DNA from: Pseudoxanthomonas helianthi
GTDB lineage: Bacteria > Pseudomonadota > Gammaproteobacteria > Xanthomonadales > Xanthomonadaceae
Assembly: GCF_017939625.1 (NCBI RefSeq)
Contig: NZ_JAGKTC010000002.1
Span: forward strand, 409,137-473,136
Direction of reading: 5' to 3'
DNA: 64,000 nt
Position numbers and translations under genes: made by a program. A model generated the notes under the pieces. The model was not told the DNA's origin. It saw only the letters and a list, made by a program, of their open reading frames with translations, and made no database searches. Positions within the stretch are counted from its first letter, which is position 1; every line of letters starts with the position of its first letter. Positions 42,254 through 51,477 of the stretch are shown here, in pieces.

Positions 42254-43924
42254 ATGCCCGCAATGATGCGTATTGCCGCCGTTTTCTGCCTGTCGCTGGC
42301 GCTGGCCGCGCCGGCTGCGGCGAAAAAAACCACGACCGCCAAGCCCGACGACGGCCTGACCGCGGTGATGGCCGGCGAATTCGCCCTGCAGGCCGGTCGC
42401 CTGCCCGAGGCGACCCAGTGGTACCTGCAGGCCGCGCGCGCCGAATCCGGCGACGCCGGCCTCGCCGAGCGCGCGACCCGCATCGCCTTGCTCGCCGGCG
42501 ACGACAAGAGTGCCGCGCAGGCGCTGAAGCTGTGGCAGCAACGCGGCAAGCGCACCGAAGTGATGCGCGGCGCCGAGGCCACGCTGGCCTTGCGCCAGGG
42601 CGACCTGGCCGCGGCCAGGCGCGAGCTGATCGCCTTGCTGCGCGAACCGGACGATCTGGGCTGGCGCTTCGCCCTGGCCGCGTTAACCAGTGGCCAGCGC
42701 AAGCCGGAAGTCGTATCCAAGACGATCGGCGAATTGCTCGACGCCAACGCATTGCCGGGCAAGCTGCCGGCGTGGATCGGTTTCGGCAGCCTGGCCCAGC
42801 GCCTCGACCAGAAGGACCTCGCCGAACGCATCGTCGGCGAAGCGGTGAAGCGTTTCCCCAACGAGCCGCGCATCGCCTTGCTGCATGCCAGCCAGCTACG
42901 CCAGATCGGCAAGCCGGACGAGGCGGCGAAACTGCTGGCGACGCTGGAGCCGGCTTCGTTGCTGGTGCCGGAATTGCGCAGCGGCATCGCCTACGAATAC
43001 GACGCGATGGGTCAGCCGGTCGCCGCCGCCCAGGCGATGGCGCGCGGTCCGCAAGACAACCGCACCTACGGTACGCGCGCCTCGCTGCTGGCCAAGGCCA
43101 AGGACCAGGCCGCGCTGGCTGCGCTGTACGACGAATTGCGCAAGCAGGCCGCATCGCCCGATCCGCAGCGCCTGCTGCTGCTGGGCGAAATCGCCCAGTT
43201 CCTCGAGCGCCCTCAGGAAGCGCTGGAGTGGTACCAGCGCGTGCCGGGTGGCCAGGAGCGCGTCGAAGCGCGCCTGCGCATCGCCAACAGCCTGTACGAG
43301 CTGGGCCGGAAGGACGAAGCCTTCGCCGCTGCGCGCAAGATGCAGGCCGACGCCGCGATCGACGACACCGCGCGACAGGCGGCCTACCTGTTGGAAGCCG
43401 AGCTGCGGCAGAAGGACAAGGACGACGCGGGCGAATTCGACGCGCTGGCGCGTGGCTTGGCCGCGTGGCCCGACGACAACGCGATCCTGTACGCGCGCGC
43501 GCTGGCCTGGGAGCGTCGCGACCGCATCGACCATGCCGAAGCCGACCTGCGCCGCATCCTGGTCACCGAGCCCGAGAACACCGCCGCATTGAACGCGCTG
43601 GGTTACACGCTGGCCGACCGCACCAATCGCTACCAGGAAGCGCTGGAGCTGATCGATCGCGCGCGCGCCGCCGAACCCGATGACGCGGCGATCATCGACA
43701 GCTTCGGCTGGGTGCTGTATCGCCTCGGACGCATCGACGAGGCGCTGGTGCAGCTGCGCCGTGCCTACACCATGCAGAAGGATCCGGAAATCGCCGCACA
43801 TCTCGGCGAGGTGCTGTGGGTGCAGGGCCAGAAGGACGAGGCGCGCAAGTATTTCGAAGAGTCGCGCAAGCTCGATCCGGAAAACCGCTCGCTGTTGCGC
43901 GCGCTGCAGAAGACCGGCGCATGA
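42254..43924 (+). CDS. Exported tetratricopeptide-repeat protein
   Basis: A 556-residue protein with a signal peptide (MRIAAVFCLSLALAAPAAAK) and many TPR units along its length. Examples are AGRLPEATQWYLQAARAESG near the start, and LNALGYTLADRTNRYQEALE, SFGWVLYRLGRIDEALVQLR and HLGEVLWVQGQKDEARKYFE at the end. TPR proteins scaffold other proteins; its position next to lolB suggests an envelope-assembly role. The ATG at 42254 or the tandem ATGs 9 and 12 bp later could start it. It overlaps lolB by ATGA and is divergent from hemA. Confidence 0.88.
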   Translation: MPAMMRIAAVFCLSLALAAPAAAKKTTTAKPDDGLTAVMAGEFALQAGRLPEATQWYLQAARAESGDAGLAERATRIALLAGDDKSAAQALKLWQQRGKRTEVMRGAEATLALRQGDLAAARRELIALLREPDDLGWRFALAALTSGQRKPEVVSKTIGELLDANALPGKLPAWIGFGSLAQRLDQKDLAERIVGEAVKRFPNEPRIALLHASQLRQIGKPDEAAKLLATLEPASLLVPELRSGIAYEYDAMGQPVAAAQAMARGPQDNRTYGTRASLLAKAKDQAALAALYDELRKQAASPDPQRLLLLGEIAQFLERPQEALEWYQRVPGGQERVEARLRIANSLYELGRKDEAFAAARKMQADAAIDDTARQAAYLLEAELRQKDKDDAGEFDALARGLAAWPDDNAILYARALAWERRDRIDHAEADLRRILVTEPENTAALNALGYTLADRTNRYQEALELIDRARAAEPDDAAIIDSFGWVLYRLGRIDEALVQLRRAYTMQKDPEIAAHLGEVLWVQGQKDEARKYFEESRKLDPENRSLLRALQKTGA

Positions 43925-44553
43925 GGAACGTCTTCCTGTTCGCGCCGTTGCTGGCGCTGCTGCTCGCATCCTGCGCCACGCAATCGGCCAGGCCGGTGCC
44001 GCCGGCGGATGCCGGTTCCATCGATTCGGCACGACAAATGCAGCTCGAACGCGAACGCATCCTGCGCGGGCAAACCGACTGGTCGTTGGCCGGTCGCGTC
44101 GCGATCAGCAATGGCCGCAAGGGCGGCAGCGGGCGCATCGACTGGCAGCAACAGGGCGACACGTACACGGTCTCGCTGAGCGCGCCAGTCACCCGGCAGA
44201 GCTGGCGACTCAGTGGCGGCTCGCGTGGCGCTCGATTGGACGGTATCGAAGGAGGTCCACGCGAGGGCGCCGACGCCGCGCGATTGCTGCGTGAGGCGAC
44301 CGGTTGGGAAATCCCGGTCGAGGCCCTGGGTGATTGGGTCCGTGGGGTATCCGCACAGGGTTTGCCGCAAGCCACGATGCAATTCGACAGCCAGGGCCAC
44401 CTGAGCCATATGGAGCAGGGCGGCTGGGCCATCGATTACCGCTGGCCGGAAACGACGTCGGCCGCGCCGGTCCTGCCGCAGCGCGTCGACGCGGTGAAGG
44501 GCGAGGCCAAGGTCAAGTTGATCGTCGACGAATGGGCGCCGATTTCCCCATGA
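43921..44553 (+). CDS. lolB: Outer-membrane lipoprotein insertion protein LolB
   Basis: A 210-residue lipoprotein with lipobox LLASC (C18). LolB accepts lipoproteins from LolA and inserts them into the outer membrane. Family features are [40 protein letters not shown] and [19 protein letters not shown]. It is coupled by overlap to the TPR gene before it and to ispE after it (both ATGA), so the three form one operon with the downstream tRNA-Gln. Confidence 0.94.
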   Translation: MRNVFLFAPLLALLLASCATQSARPVPPADAGSIDSARQMQLERERILRGQTDWSLAGRVAISNGRKGGSGRIDWQQQGDTYTVSLSAPVTRQSWRLSGGSRGARLDGIEGGPREGADAARLLREATGWEIPVEALGDWVRGVSAQGLPQATMQFDSQGHLSHMEQGGWAIDYRWPETTSAAPVLPQRVDAVKGEAKVKLIVDEWAPISP

Positions 44554-45428
44554 GTCCCGTCGATGTCGATGCCGGCTGGTCGTCCTGGCCAGCCCCGGCG
44601 AAGCTGAACCTGTTCCTGCAGATCACCGGCCGCCGCGCGGATGGTTACCACGAGCTGCAGACCGTGTTCCGGCTGCTGGTCTGGGGCGATACCGTCCGCC
44701 TACGGATCCGTGACGATGGCCAGATTCGCCGTGTGGGCGAATCCGTGCCGGGCGTCGCCGAGGCCGACGACCTGCTGGTTCGGGCAGCCAGATTGCTGCA
44801 AATGGAATCAAATTGCAGTCAAGGTGCGGACATCTCCGTCGAAAAGCGCATCCCGGCCGGCGGCGGTTTCGGCGGCGGCTCGTCCGACGCGGCGACCGTG
44901 CTGGTGGCCTTGGACCGGCTCTGGGGGCTGGATTTCGACCTGGACCGGCTGGCTGCGCTGGGCCTGCGCTTGGGCGCCGACGTGCCGGTCTTCGTCCGGG
45001 GCGAGAACGCCTGGGCCGAGGGCGTCGGCGAAAAGCTGGTGCCGATCGACCTGCCGCCGGCCTGGTACCTGCTGGTCGATCCGGGCGTCCACGTCCCCAC
45101 CGCGGGACTTTTCCAAGCCCATGATTTGACGCGCAATGCTGCACCCGCGAAAATAGAGGACTTCGCTTTTGGTCACTTGCTCGGCAATGCGTTCGAGCCG
45201 GTCCTGCGTCGCCGCGAACCGGCCATCGAGGCCGCCTTCGTTGCGCTGGCGCAATCCGGCACGCCACGCCTGACCGGCACCGGCAGCGGCTGTTTCGTCG
45301 AATTCGCCGATCGCGCCTCCGCCGAGGCCGCGCTCGCGGGCTTGCCGGAAGGCTTGCGCGGCTGGGTCGCCGCGGGTGCGGCGCGTTCGCCGTTGCTGGA
45401 CGTGCTTGAAGCGGGAACAAACGCCTAG
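44550..45428 (+). CDS. ispE: 4-diphosphocytidyl-2-C-methyl-D-erythritol kinase
   Basis: A 292-residue GHMP kinase of the MEP isoprenoid pathway. The N-terminal [20 protein letters not shown] motif, the ATP-binding [17 protein letters not shown] loop and the C-terminal [12 protein letters not shown] motif are all present. The start overlaps the lolB stop. The stop codon TAG (45426-45428) shares its last two bases with the 5' end of the tRNA-Gln gene, so processing of the tRNA would cut the ispE message inside its stop codon. Confidence 0.96.
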   Translation: MSPVDVDAGWSSWPAPAKLNLFLQITGRRADGYHELQTVFRLLVWGDTVRLRIRDDGQIRRVGESVPGVAEADDLLVRAARLLQMESNCSQGADISVEKRIPAGGGFGGGSSDAATVLVALDRLWGLDFDLDRLAALGLRLGADVPVFVRGENAWAEGVGEKLVPIDLPPAWYLLVDPGVHVPTAGLFQAHDLTRNAAPAKIEDFAFGHLLGNAFEPVLRRREPAIEAAFVALAQSGTPRLTGTGSGCFVEFADRASAEAALAGLPEGLRGWVAAGAARSPLLDVLEAGTNA

Positions 45429-45502
45429 GGGCGTCGCCAAGTGGTTAAGGCACCGGGTTTTGATCCCGGCATTCGTAGGTTCGAATCCTTCCGCCCCTGC
45501 CA
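45427..45502 (+). tRNA. tRNA-Gln(TTG)
   Basis: A 76-nt gene including the encoded CCA. The acceptor stem AGGGGCG pairs with CGCCCCT, the anticodon is TTG in GGTTTTGATCC, and the T arm has GGTTCGAATCC. The first two bases overlap the ispE stop codon. prs starts 41 bp downstream on the same strand. Confidence 0.96.
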
Positions 45503-45543
45503 TCCCATCCACCGCCGAAGTCAGAGTGAAGCGGAGTACGACG

Positions 45544-46506
45544 ATGCAACCCGAAGATCGCCAGTTGTTGGTGTTTTCCGGCAACGCCAACAAACCGTTG
45601 GCCGCCAGCATTTGCCGCGAACTGGGCATCCGCCAGGGCAAGGCGCTGGTCTCGACCTTCTCCGACGGCGAAGTCCAGGTGGAGATCGAAGAGAACGTGC
45701 GCCGGCAGGAAGTGTTCGTCGTGCAGCCGACCTGCGCGCCGAGCGCGGAGAACCTGGTGGAGCTGCTGGTGCTGATCGACGCGCTGAAGCGCGCCAGCGC
45801 CGCCAGCGTCACCGCGGTGGTGCCGTACTTCGGCTACGCCCGCCAGGACCGCCGCCCGCGTTCCTCGCGCGTGCCGATCACGGCCAAGGTCGCGGCGAAG
45901 ATGTTCAACGCGGTCAGCGCCGACCGCGTGCTGACCGTCGACCTGCACGCCGACCAGATCCAGGGTTTCTTCGACATCCCGGTCGACAACGTCTACGCCT
46001 CGCCGCTGCTGCTCGCCGACATCTGGCGCGCCTACGGCACCGACAACCTGATCGTGGTGTCGCCCGACGTCGGCGGCGTGGTCCGCGCCCGCGCAGTGGC
46101 CAAGCGCCTCGACGACGCCGACCTGGCGATCATCGACAAGCGCCGTCCGCGCGCCAACGTCGCCACGGTGATGAACATCATCGGCGACGTCGAGGGCAAG
46201 GATTGCGTGCTGGTCGACGACATCGTCGATACCGCCGGCACCCTGTGCGCGGCGGCCGCGGCGCTGAAGGCGCGCGGCGCCAAGCGCGTGGCGGCGTACT
46301 GCACTCACGCGGTGCTGTCCGGGCCAGCGGTGGACAACATCAATGGCTCGCAGCTGGACGAACTGGTGGTGACCGACACCATCCCGCTGTCCGAAGCCGC
46401 GAAGGGCTGCAGCCGGATCCGCCAGCTCAGCGTGGCGGAACTGCTGGCCGAAACGATCCGCCGCATCGCCTTCGGCGAGTCGGTCAGTTCGTTGTACGTG
46501 GATTGA
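45544..46506 (+). CDS. prs: Ribose-phosphate pyrophosphokinase
   Basis: A 320-residue PRPP synthetase supplying phosphoribosyl pyrophosphate for nucleotides, histidine and NAD. Motifs are [20 protein letters not shown] at the start, [20 protein letters not shown] (the flexible catalytic loop) and [20 protein letters not shown] (PRPP-binding loop). It is a full-length class I enzyme. It lies behind tRNA-Gln and ahead of rplY, a conserved neighbourhood in gammaproteobacteria. Confidence 0.97.
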   Translation: MQPEDRQLLVFSGNANKPLAASICRELGIRQGKALVSTFSDGEVQVEIEENVRRQEVFVVQPTCAPSAENLVELLVLIDALKRASAASVTAVVPYFGYARQDRRPRSSRVPITAKVAAKMFNAVSADRVLTVDLHADQIQGFFDIPVDNVYASPLLLADIWRAYGTDNLIVVSPDVGGVVRARAVAKRLDDADLAIIDKRRPRANVATVMNIIGDVEGKDCVLVDDIVDTAGTLCAAAAALKARGAKRVAAYCTHAVLSGPAVDNINGSQLDELVVTDTIPLSEAAKGCSRIRQLSVAELLAETIRRIAFGESVSSLYVD

Positions 46507-46511
46507 AATCC

Positions 46512-46589
46512 GGTCCGCGGCCGCGAGGCGGCGGACCCAACCTGGCTCTTCTGGTCGCGGAAGAGTCGTCAACGCCGCCGCGAGGCGGC
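46512..46589 (+). promoter_or_regulatory. Three-hairpin leader before rplY
   Basis: Three stem-loops lie in the 103 bp between prs and rplY. GGTCCGCgGCC-GCGA-GGCgGCGGACC is at 46512-46537, CTCTTC...GAAGAG at 46546-46565 and GCCGCC-GCGA-GGCGGC at 46574-46589. Two carry GCGA (GNRA-type) tetraloops. This suggests an RNA regulatory leader or attenuator for L25. Stems are seen; function is inferred. Confidence 0.55.
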
Positions 46590-46609
46590 TTACAAAGCGA
46601 GTAGTGAAA

Positions 46610-47284
46610 ATGTCCGATACACATGTCATCAACGTGCAGCGCCGCGAGGACGAGGGCAAGGGTGCGAGCCGCCGCCTGCGTACTTCCGGCAACGTGCCCG
46701 CCATCGTCTACGGTGGCGAACTGAAGCCGGTCAGCATCCAGCTGAACCACAACGAGGTCTGGCTGGCCAGCCAGAACGACTGGTTCTATTCGTCGATCCT
46801 CGACCTCAGCCTCAACGGCGACATCCAGAAGGTGTTGCTGCGTGACCTGCAGCGCCATCCGTTCAAGCAGCAGATCATGCACCTGGACTTCCAGCGCGTG
46901 AACGAGAACGAGACGCTGCGCACCGCGGTGCCGCTGCACTTCCTCAACGAGGACAAGTCGCCAGCGGGCAAGTCGGCCGAGGCCGTCGTGACCCACGAGC
47001 TGAACGAAGTCGTGGTCGAGTGCTTGCCGAAGGACCTGCCGGAGTTCATCGAAGTCGACCTGGGCAACCTGGCCGTCGGCGACGTGATCCACCTGTCCGA
47101 GATCAAGCTGCCGGCCGGCGTCACCGTGCCGGAACTGAAGCTGGGCAAGGAACACGACGTGGCCGTGGTCATCGCCAAGCTGGGTCGCGAGGAAGCCGTC
47201 GACGCCGAAGCGCCGGAAGCCGCCGAAGTGCCGGCCGCCAAGGTCGCGAAGAAGGAAGAAGAGAAGAAGGACGCCAAGAAGTAA
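46610..47284 (+). CDS. rplY: Ribosomal protein bL25 (Ctc/TL5 form)
   Basis: A 224-residue 5S rRNA-binding protein. The N-terminal L25 domain (about residues 1-95: RREDEGKGASRRLRTSGNVP, DLQRHPFKQQIMHLDFQRV) is followed by the extra beta domain of the long Ctc/TL5 type (to about 190). A Lys/Glu-rich tail (VAKKEEEKKDAKK) ends the protein. E. coli L25 is much shorter (94 residues), while Xanthomonas-type proteins are long. I chose the ATG at MSDTHVINVQ, two codons after a GTG. Confidence 0.95.
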   Translation: MSDTHVINVQRREDEGKGASRRLRTSGNVPAIVYGGELKPVSIQLNHNEVWLASQNDWFYSSILDLSLNGDIQKVLLRDLQRHPFKQQIMHLDFQRVNENETLRTAVPLHFLNEDKSPAGKSAEAVVTHELNEVVVECLPKDLPEFIEVDLGNLAVGDVIHLSEIKLPAGVTVPELKLGKEHDVAVVIAKLGREEAVDAEAPEAAEVPAAKVAKKEEEKKDAKK

Positions 47285-47335
47285 TCGTCCCGCGTCGCGC
47301 CCGCTCCGGCGGGTGCGATGGCGACGGTCTTGCTC

Positions 47336-47914
47336 ATGGCAGGCTTGCGACTCATCGTCGGGCTGGGCAATCCCGGTGCCGAACATGCGAAAACCCGCCA
47401 CAACGCGGGTTTTCGTTTTGTCGACGCGCTCGCCGAAAAGGAGGGCGTGCGCTTCGGCGTGGAAGCCAAGCTGTTCGGCGAAACCGCCAAGGTGCACGTG
47501 GCGGGGCAGGCGATCTGGCTGCTGAAGCCGTCCACCTACATGAACCTCAGCGGCAAGTCGGTGACGGCGGCGCTGCGCTACTGGAAGATCGCGCCGGAAG
47601 AGGCGCTGCTGGTCCACGACGAACTCGACCTGCCGCCGGGCGCGGCGCGATTGAAGTTCGACGGCGGCCACGGCGGCCAGAACGGCCTGCGCGACACGAT
47701 CCAGTTGCTGGGCCATGGCAAATTCCACCGCCTGCGCATCGGCATCGGTCATCCGGGCCACAAGGACAAGGTCACGCCGTGGGTGCTGGGCAAGCCGGGC
47801 AAAGACGACGACATCCTGATCGGCCGCGCCATCGATGACGCCATTGCGGTGCTGCCGCTGGCGGTGCAGGGCAACTTCATGGATGCGATGACCCGCCTGC
47901 ACACACAGAAATGA
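47336..47914 (+). CDS. pth: Peptidyl-tRNA hydrolase
   Basis: A 192-residue enzyme that frees tRNAs from prematurely released peptides. Catalytic features are GLGNPGAEHAKTRHNAGF (with the active histidine), KPSTYMNLSGKSV and LVHDELDLPPG, and the C-terminal GGHGGQNGLRDT. I chose the ATG at MAGLRLIVGLGNPG, which matches family N-termini; an ATG 18 bp upstream is possible. It lies between rplY and ychF, as usual. Confidence 0.96.
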   Translation: MAGLRLIVGLGNPGAEHAKTRHNAGFRFVDALAEKEGVRFGVEAKLFGETAKVHVAGQAIWLLKPSTYMNLSGKSVTAALRYWKIAPEEALLVHDELDLPPGAARLKFDGGHGGQNGLRDTIQLLGHGKFHRLRIGIGHPGHKDKVTPWVLGKPGKDDDILIGRAIDDAIAVLPLAVQGNFMDAMTRLHTQK

Positions 47915-47925
47915 GGGGAGCCGTT

Positions 47926-47978
47926 AACCGATAGCCGGTAGCCGAAACATCGCTTTCGGCACGCCGGCTACCGGTTAC
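47926..47978. repeat. Large imperfect hairpin between pth and ychF
   Basis: AACCGATAGCCGGTA then GCCGAAA, with a short loop, pairs with TTTCGGC then GCCGGCTACCGGTT. Parts of the motif recur just after it (GGTTACCGATTTCCGGTTACCGG). It probably folds in the pth-ychF transcript as a stabiliser or partial terminator, or represents a palindromic repeat element. Confidence 0.55.
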
Positions 47979-48003
47979 CGATTTCCGGTTACCGGAGCAA
48001 GAC

Positions 48004-49095
48004 ATGGGCATCAAATGCGGCATCGTCGGCCTGCCGAACGTCGGCAAGTCGACCCTGTTCAACGCGCTGACCAAGGCGGGCATCGCTGCGGCCAATTTCC
48101 CGTTCTGCACGATCGAGCCGAACGTCGGCGTGGTGCCGGTGCCGGATCCCCGCCTGAACCAGCTGGCCGAGATCGTCAAGCCGCAGAAGTGCGTGCCGAC
48201 GGCGGTCGAGTTCGTCGACATCGCCGGCCTGGTCGCCGGCGCGGCCAGCGGGGAAGGGCTGGGCAACAAGTTCCTGGCCCACATCCGCGAGGTCGATGCG
48301 ATCACCCACGTGGTACGTTGCTTCGAGCATGGCGACATCGTCCACGTCGCCGGCAAGGTCGACCCGATCGCCGACATCGAAACCATCGACACCGAACTGG
48401 CGCTGGCCGACCTGGACAGCGTCGAAAAAGCGTTGAATCGCGCCGAACGTTCGGCGAAAGCCGGCGAAAAGGATGCCATTGCGCGCAAGCCGGTGCTCGC
48501 CAAGCTGGCTGCGGCGCTGAACGAGGGCAAGCCCGGTCGTTCCCTCGGGCTGGACGAGGAGGAGCTGGCCCTGGTCCGCGACCTGTTCCTGCTGACCCTG
48601 AAGCCGGTGATGTACGTCGCCAACGTGCTGGAGGACGGCTTCGAGAACAATCCGCACCTCGATGCCGTGCGCGCCCGCGCCGCGGCCGAGGGCGCCGAGG
48701 TGGTGCCGGTGTCCGCGGCCATCGAGGAAGAGCTGGCCCAGCTCGACGACGCCGACCGCGACGATTTCCTCAAGGACCTCGGTCTCGACGAGCCGGGCCT
48801 GAACCGCGTGATCCGCGCCGCCTACAAGCTGCTGGGCCTGCAGACCTATTTCACCGCCGGGGTGAAGGAAGTGCGCGCCTGGACGGTCAAGGCCGGTGCG
48901 ACCGCCCCGCAAGCCGCGGCGGTGATCCACACCGATTTCGAAAAAGGCTTCATCCGCGCCGAAACCATCGCCTTCGACGATTTCATCAAGTACCGGGGCG
49001 AAGCCGGTGCCCGCGACGCGGGGCGCCTGCGCCTGGAGGGCAAGGAGTACCGGGTGCAGGAGGGCGACGTCCTGCATTTCCGCTTCAACGTGTAA
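48004..49095 (+). CDS. ychF: YchF/OLA1 family redox-regulated ATPase
   Basis: A 363-residue Obg-related P-loop protein. The G1 loop is [14 protein letters not shown], switch regions are [14 protein letters not shown] and [20 protein letters not shown], and the C-terminal TGS domain begins near [12 protein letters not shown]. The family prefers ATP to GTP and binds ribosomes. It has the full expected length. The pth-ychF pairing is conserved. A small hairpin follows it, before the tRNA-tuf promoter. Confidence 0.97.
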   Translation: MGIKCGIVGLPNVGKSTLFNALTKAGIAAANFPFCTIEPNVGVVPVPDPRLNQLAEIVKPQKCVPTAVEFVDIAGLVAGAASGEGLGNKFLAHIREVDAITHVVRCFEHGDIVHVAGKVDPIADIETIDTELALADLDSVEKALNRAERSAKAGEKDAIARKPVLAKLAAALNEGKPGRSLGLDEEELALVRDLFLLTLKPVMYVANVLEDGFENNPHLDAVRARAAAEGAEVVPVSAAIEEELAQLDDADRDDFLKDLGLDEPGLNRVIRAAYKLLGLQTYFTAGVKEVRAWTVKAGATAPQAAAVIHTDFEKGFIRAETIAFDDFIKYRGEAGARDAGRLRLEGKEYRVQEGDVLHFRFNV

Positions 49096-49111
49096 CCAAT
49101 ACCCGCGACCT

Positions 49112-49126
49112 CCGGAAAACTTCCGG
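49112..49126 (+). terminator. Small hairpin after ychF
   Basis: CCGGAA-AAC-TTCCGG forms a 6-bp stem just past the ychF stop, without a T-run. It may mark the 3' end of the pth-ychF transcript; termination is not certain. Confidence 0.4.
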
Positions 49127-49134
49127 TGAATGCG

Positions 49135-49163
49135 TTGACAGGGCTCGCGGCTCAGGCCAAAAT
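49135..49163 (+). promoter_or_regulatory. Promoter of the tRNA-tuf operon
   Basis: A perfect -35 TTGACA (49135-49140) is followed after 17 bp by CAAAAT (49158-49163). A GC-rich discriminator (GCGGGC) follows. A strong -35 with a GC-rich discriminator is typical of growth-rate and ppGpp-controlled stable-RNA promoters. It drives tRNA-Tyr, tRNA-Gly, tRNA-Thr and tuf. Confidence 0.75.
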
Positions 49164-49223
49164 TGCGGGCTCTTTCACCCGGTTCGATCAGGTTTCCTGG
49201 CTGGCCCGGTAGTTTTGCGAGCC

Positions 49224-49309
49224 GGAGGGATACCCAAGCGGCCAACGGGGGCAGACTGTAAATCTGCTGGCTTACGCCTTCGGTGGTTCGAATCCACCTC
49301 CCTCCACCA
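49224..49309 (+). tRNA. tRNA-Tyr(GTA)
   Basis: An 86-nt class II tRNA with a long variable arm. The acceptor GGAGGGA pairs with TCCCTCC, the anticodon is GTA in GACTGTAAATC, and CCA is encoded. It is the first of three tRNAs ahead of tuf, the order (Tyr-Gly-Thr-tuf) found in many gammaproteobacteria. Confidence 0.97.
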
Positions 49310-49360
49310 GCTTTCGCAAGACACGCTTCACAAGGTCCAACGCTGTTGCGGTACCCCGGC

Positions 49361-49434
49361 GCGGGAGTAGTTCAATGGTAGAACTGTAGCCTTCCAAGCT
49401 ACTAGTGCGGGTTCGATTCCCGTCTCCCGCTCCA
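49361..49434 (+). tRNA. tRNA-Gly(TCC)
   Basis: A 74-nt tRNA with acceptor GCGGGAG pairing with CTCCCGC, anticodon TCC in CCTTCCAAG, and an encoded CCA. It lies 51 bp after tRNA-Tyr in the same operon. Confidence 0.97.
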
Positions 49435-49476
49435 TTGAAACTCCGGGCGTCGCCCGCATCAAAACCAAAGTTTCAC

Positions 49477-49552
49477 GCTCACGTAGCTCAGTCGGTAGAG
49501 CACCTCCTTGGTAAGGAGGAGGTCGATGGTTCGATTCCATTCGTGAGCACCA
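49477..49552 (+). tRNA. tRNA-Thr(GGT)
   Basis: A 76-nt tRNA with acceptor GCTCACG pairing with CGTGAGC, anticodon GGT in CTTGGTAAG, and an encoded CCA. It is the last tRNA before tuf, whose ATG is 61 bp downstream. Confidence 0.97.
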
Positions 49553-49613
49553 TGTTTCCACGCAGTACATCGCGGCACCCACTTTCACCCGTTACAACTC
49601 TAGAGACGAAGCC

Positions 49614-50804
49614 ATGGCAAAGGGTAAGTTCGAGCGCACCAAGCCCCACGTGAACGTGGGCACGATTGGTCACGTGGACCACGGCAAGACGACGCTGACG
49701 GCGGCGCTGACGAAGGTGGGCGCGGAACGTTTCGGCGGCGAGTTCAAGGCGTACGACGCGATCGACGCGGCGCCGGAAGAGAAGGCGCGCGGCATCACGA
49801 TCTCGACGGCGCACGTGGAGTACGAAAGCCCGACGCGCCACTACGCGCACGTGGACTGCCCGGGCCACGCCGACTACGTGAAGAACATGATCACGGGTGC
49901 GGCGCAGATGGACGGCGCGATCCTGGTGTGCTCGGCGGCGGACGGCCCGATGCCGCAGACCCGCGAACACATCCTGCTGTCGCGCCAGGTGGGCGTGCCG
50001 TACATCGTCGTGTACCTGAACAAGGCCGACATGGTGGACGACGCCGAGCTGCTGGAGCTGGTGGAGATGGAAGTCCGCGAACTGCTGAGCAAGTACGAGT
50101 TCCCGGGCGACGACACCCCGATCATCTCGGGTTCGGCGCGCCTGGCGCTGGAAGGCGACCAGTCGGAGATCGGCGTGCCGTCGATCATCAAGCTGGTGGA
50201 CGCGCTGGACACCTGGATCCCGGAACCGCAGCGTGACGTGGACAAGCCGTTCCTGATGCCGGTGGAAGACGTGTTCTCGATCTCGGGCCGCGGCACCGTG
50301 GTGACCGGCCGTATCGAGCGCGGCGTGATCAAGGTGGGCGACGAAATCGAAATCGTCGGTATCCGCCCGACCCAGAAGACCACGGTGACCGGCGTGGAAA
50401 TGTTCCGCAAGCTGCTGGACCAGGGCCAGGCGGGCGACAACGCGGGCCTGCTGCTGCGCGGCACCAAGCGCGACGAAGTGGAGCGCGGCCAGGTGCTGTG
50501 CAAGCCGGGTTCGATCACCCCGCACACCGAGTTCGAGGCCGAGGTGTACGTGCTGTCGAAGGACGAAGGCGGCCGTCATACCCCGTTCTTCAAGGGCTAC
50601 CGTCCGCAGTTCTACTTCCGCACCACGGACATCACCGGTGCGGTGCAGCTGCCGGAAGGCGTGGAGATGGTCATGCCGGGCGACAACATCAAGATGGTGG
50701 TGAGCCTGATCAACCCGGTGGCGATGGACGAAGGCCTGCGCTTCGCGATCCGCGAAGGCGGCCGTACCGTCGGCGCCGGCGTCGTGGCCAAGATCATCAA
50801 GTAA
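49614..50804 (+). CDS. tuf: Elongation factor Tu
   Basis: A 396-residue GTPase that delivers aminoacyl-tRNA to the ribosome. Motifs are [14 protein letters not shown] (P loop), RGITIS (switch I), [12 protein letters not shown] (G3) and NKADMVDD (G4), with full domains II and III ending VAKIIK. It is co-transcribed with the three tRNAs upstream. A second tuf copy is common in this group near fusA, probably outside the window beyond rpsL. Confidence 0.98.
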   Translation: MAKGKFERTKPHVNVGTIGHVDHGKTTLTAALTKVGAERFGGEFKAYDAIDAAPEEKARGITISTAHVEYESPTRHYAHVDCPGHADYVKNMITGAAQMDGAILVCSAADGPMPQTREHILLSRQVGVPYIVVYLNKADMVDDAELLELVEMEVRELLSKYEFPGDDTPIISGSARLALEGDQSEIGVPSIIKLVDALDTWIPEPQRDVDKPFLMPVEDVFSISGRGTVVTGRIERGVIKVGDEIEIVGIRPTQKTTVTGVEMFRKLLDQGQAGDNAGLLLRGTKRDEVERGQVLCKPGSITPHTEFEAEVYVLSKDEGGRHTPFFKGYRPQFYFRTTDITGAVQLPEGVEMVMPGDNIKMVVSLINPVAMDEGLRFAIREGGRTVGAGVVAKIIK

Positions 50805-50850
50805 GCACCCTGCGATGCCGGCGGTCTGATCGCCGTCGGAAAGCACGGAC

Positions 50851-50880
50851 GGCGGGCCCGGAACACTGGCCCGCCTTCGC
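50851..50880 (+). terminator. Probable terminator after tuf
   Basis: The 8-bp GC-rich stem GGCGGGCC / GGCCCGCC has a 9-base loop and a TTCGC tail. It lies between tuf and tRNA-Trp. The T-run is weak, so partial read-through into the tRNA-secE-nusG unit is possible. Confidence 0.6.
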
Positions 50881-50923
50881 CGTCTAAGGGAAGTCCGGTT
50901 CGAAACGGACGGGAAAAACCAAT

Positions 50924-50999
<76 letters not shown>

Positions 51000-51062
51000 A
51001 ACCAGCGGATCCGCCTCGGCCGCCATGACATGGTGGCGGGCGGGCCGGAAGAGCAGACAGTC

Positions 51063-51467
51063 TTGAACAGCAAGGTCGAACAATCCAAAGCCGCGGGCTC
51101 CAAGGCTGCGAATCCCGCAGGCGACATCGCCAAGTACGCGCTGGCGGTGCTGCTGGCGGTGGCCGGTCTGGTCGCCTACTGGTGGTTCAAGGGCCAGTGG
51201 CCGACCCCGCTGCCGGCGATCGCCGCCGCGCTGGGCCTGGTGCTGGGCGGCCTGGTGTTCCTGACCTCGGCCAAGGGGCACGAAGTGCGCCATTATCTCG
51301 CCGAGTCGCGCTTCGAGCTGCGCAAGGTGGTGTGGCCGACCCGCCAGGAATCGCTGCGCCTGACCTGGGTGGTGATGATCGTGGTCGCGGTCTTGAGCCT
51401 GGTGCTGGCGGCGTTCGACTGGGGCATCCAGAAGGCGATCGCCCTGCTGTTCACGCTGGGCCGTTGA
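51063..51467 (+). CDS. secE: Preprotein translocase subunit SecE
   Basis: A 134-residue three-helix SecE that clamps SecY in the inner-membrane translocon. The helices are about [37 protein letters not shown] and the essential C-terminal [20 protein letters not shown], preceded by the conserved amphipathic [20 protein letters not shown] chose the TTG start giving [10 protein letters not shown], as related proteins begin there; an ATG 33 bp upstream in frame is the alternative. It pairs with nusG 10 bp downstream. Confidence 0.93.
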   Translation: MNSKVEQSKAAGSKAANPAGDIAKYALAVLLAVAGLVAYWWFKGQWPTPLPAIAAALGLVLGGLVFLTSAKGHEVRHYLAESRFELRKVVWPTRQESLRLTWVVMIVVAVLSLVLAAFDWGIQKAIALLFTLGR

Positions 51468-51477
51468 GGAGAATGCA

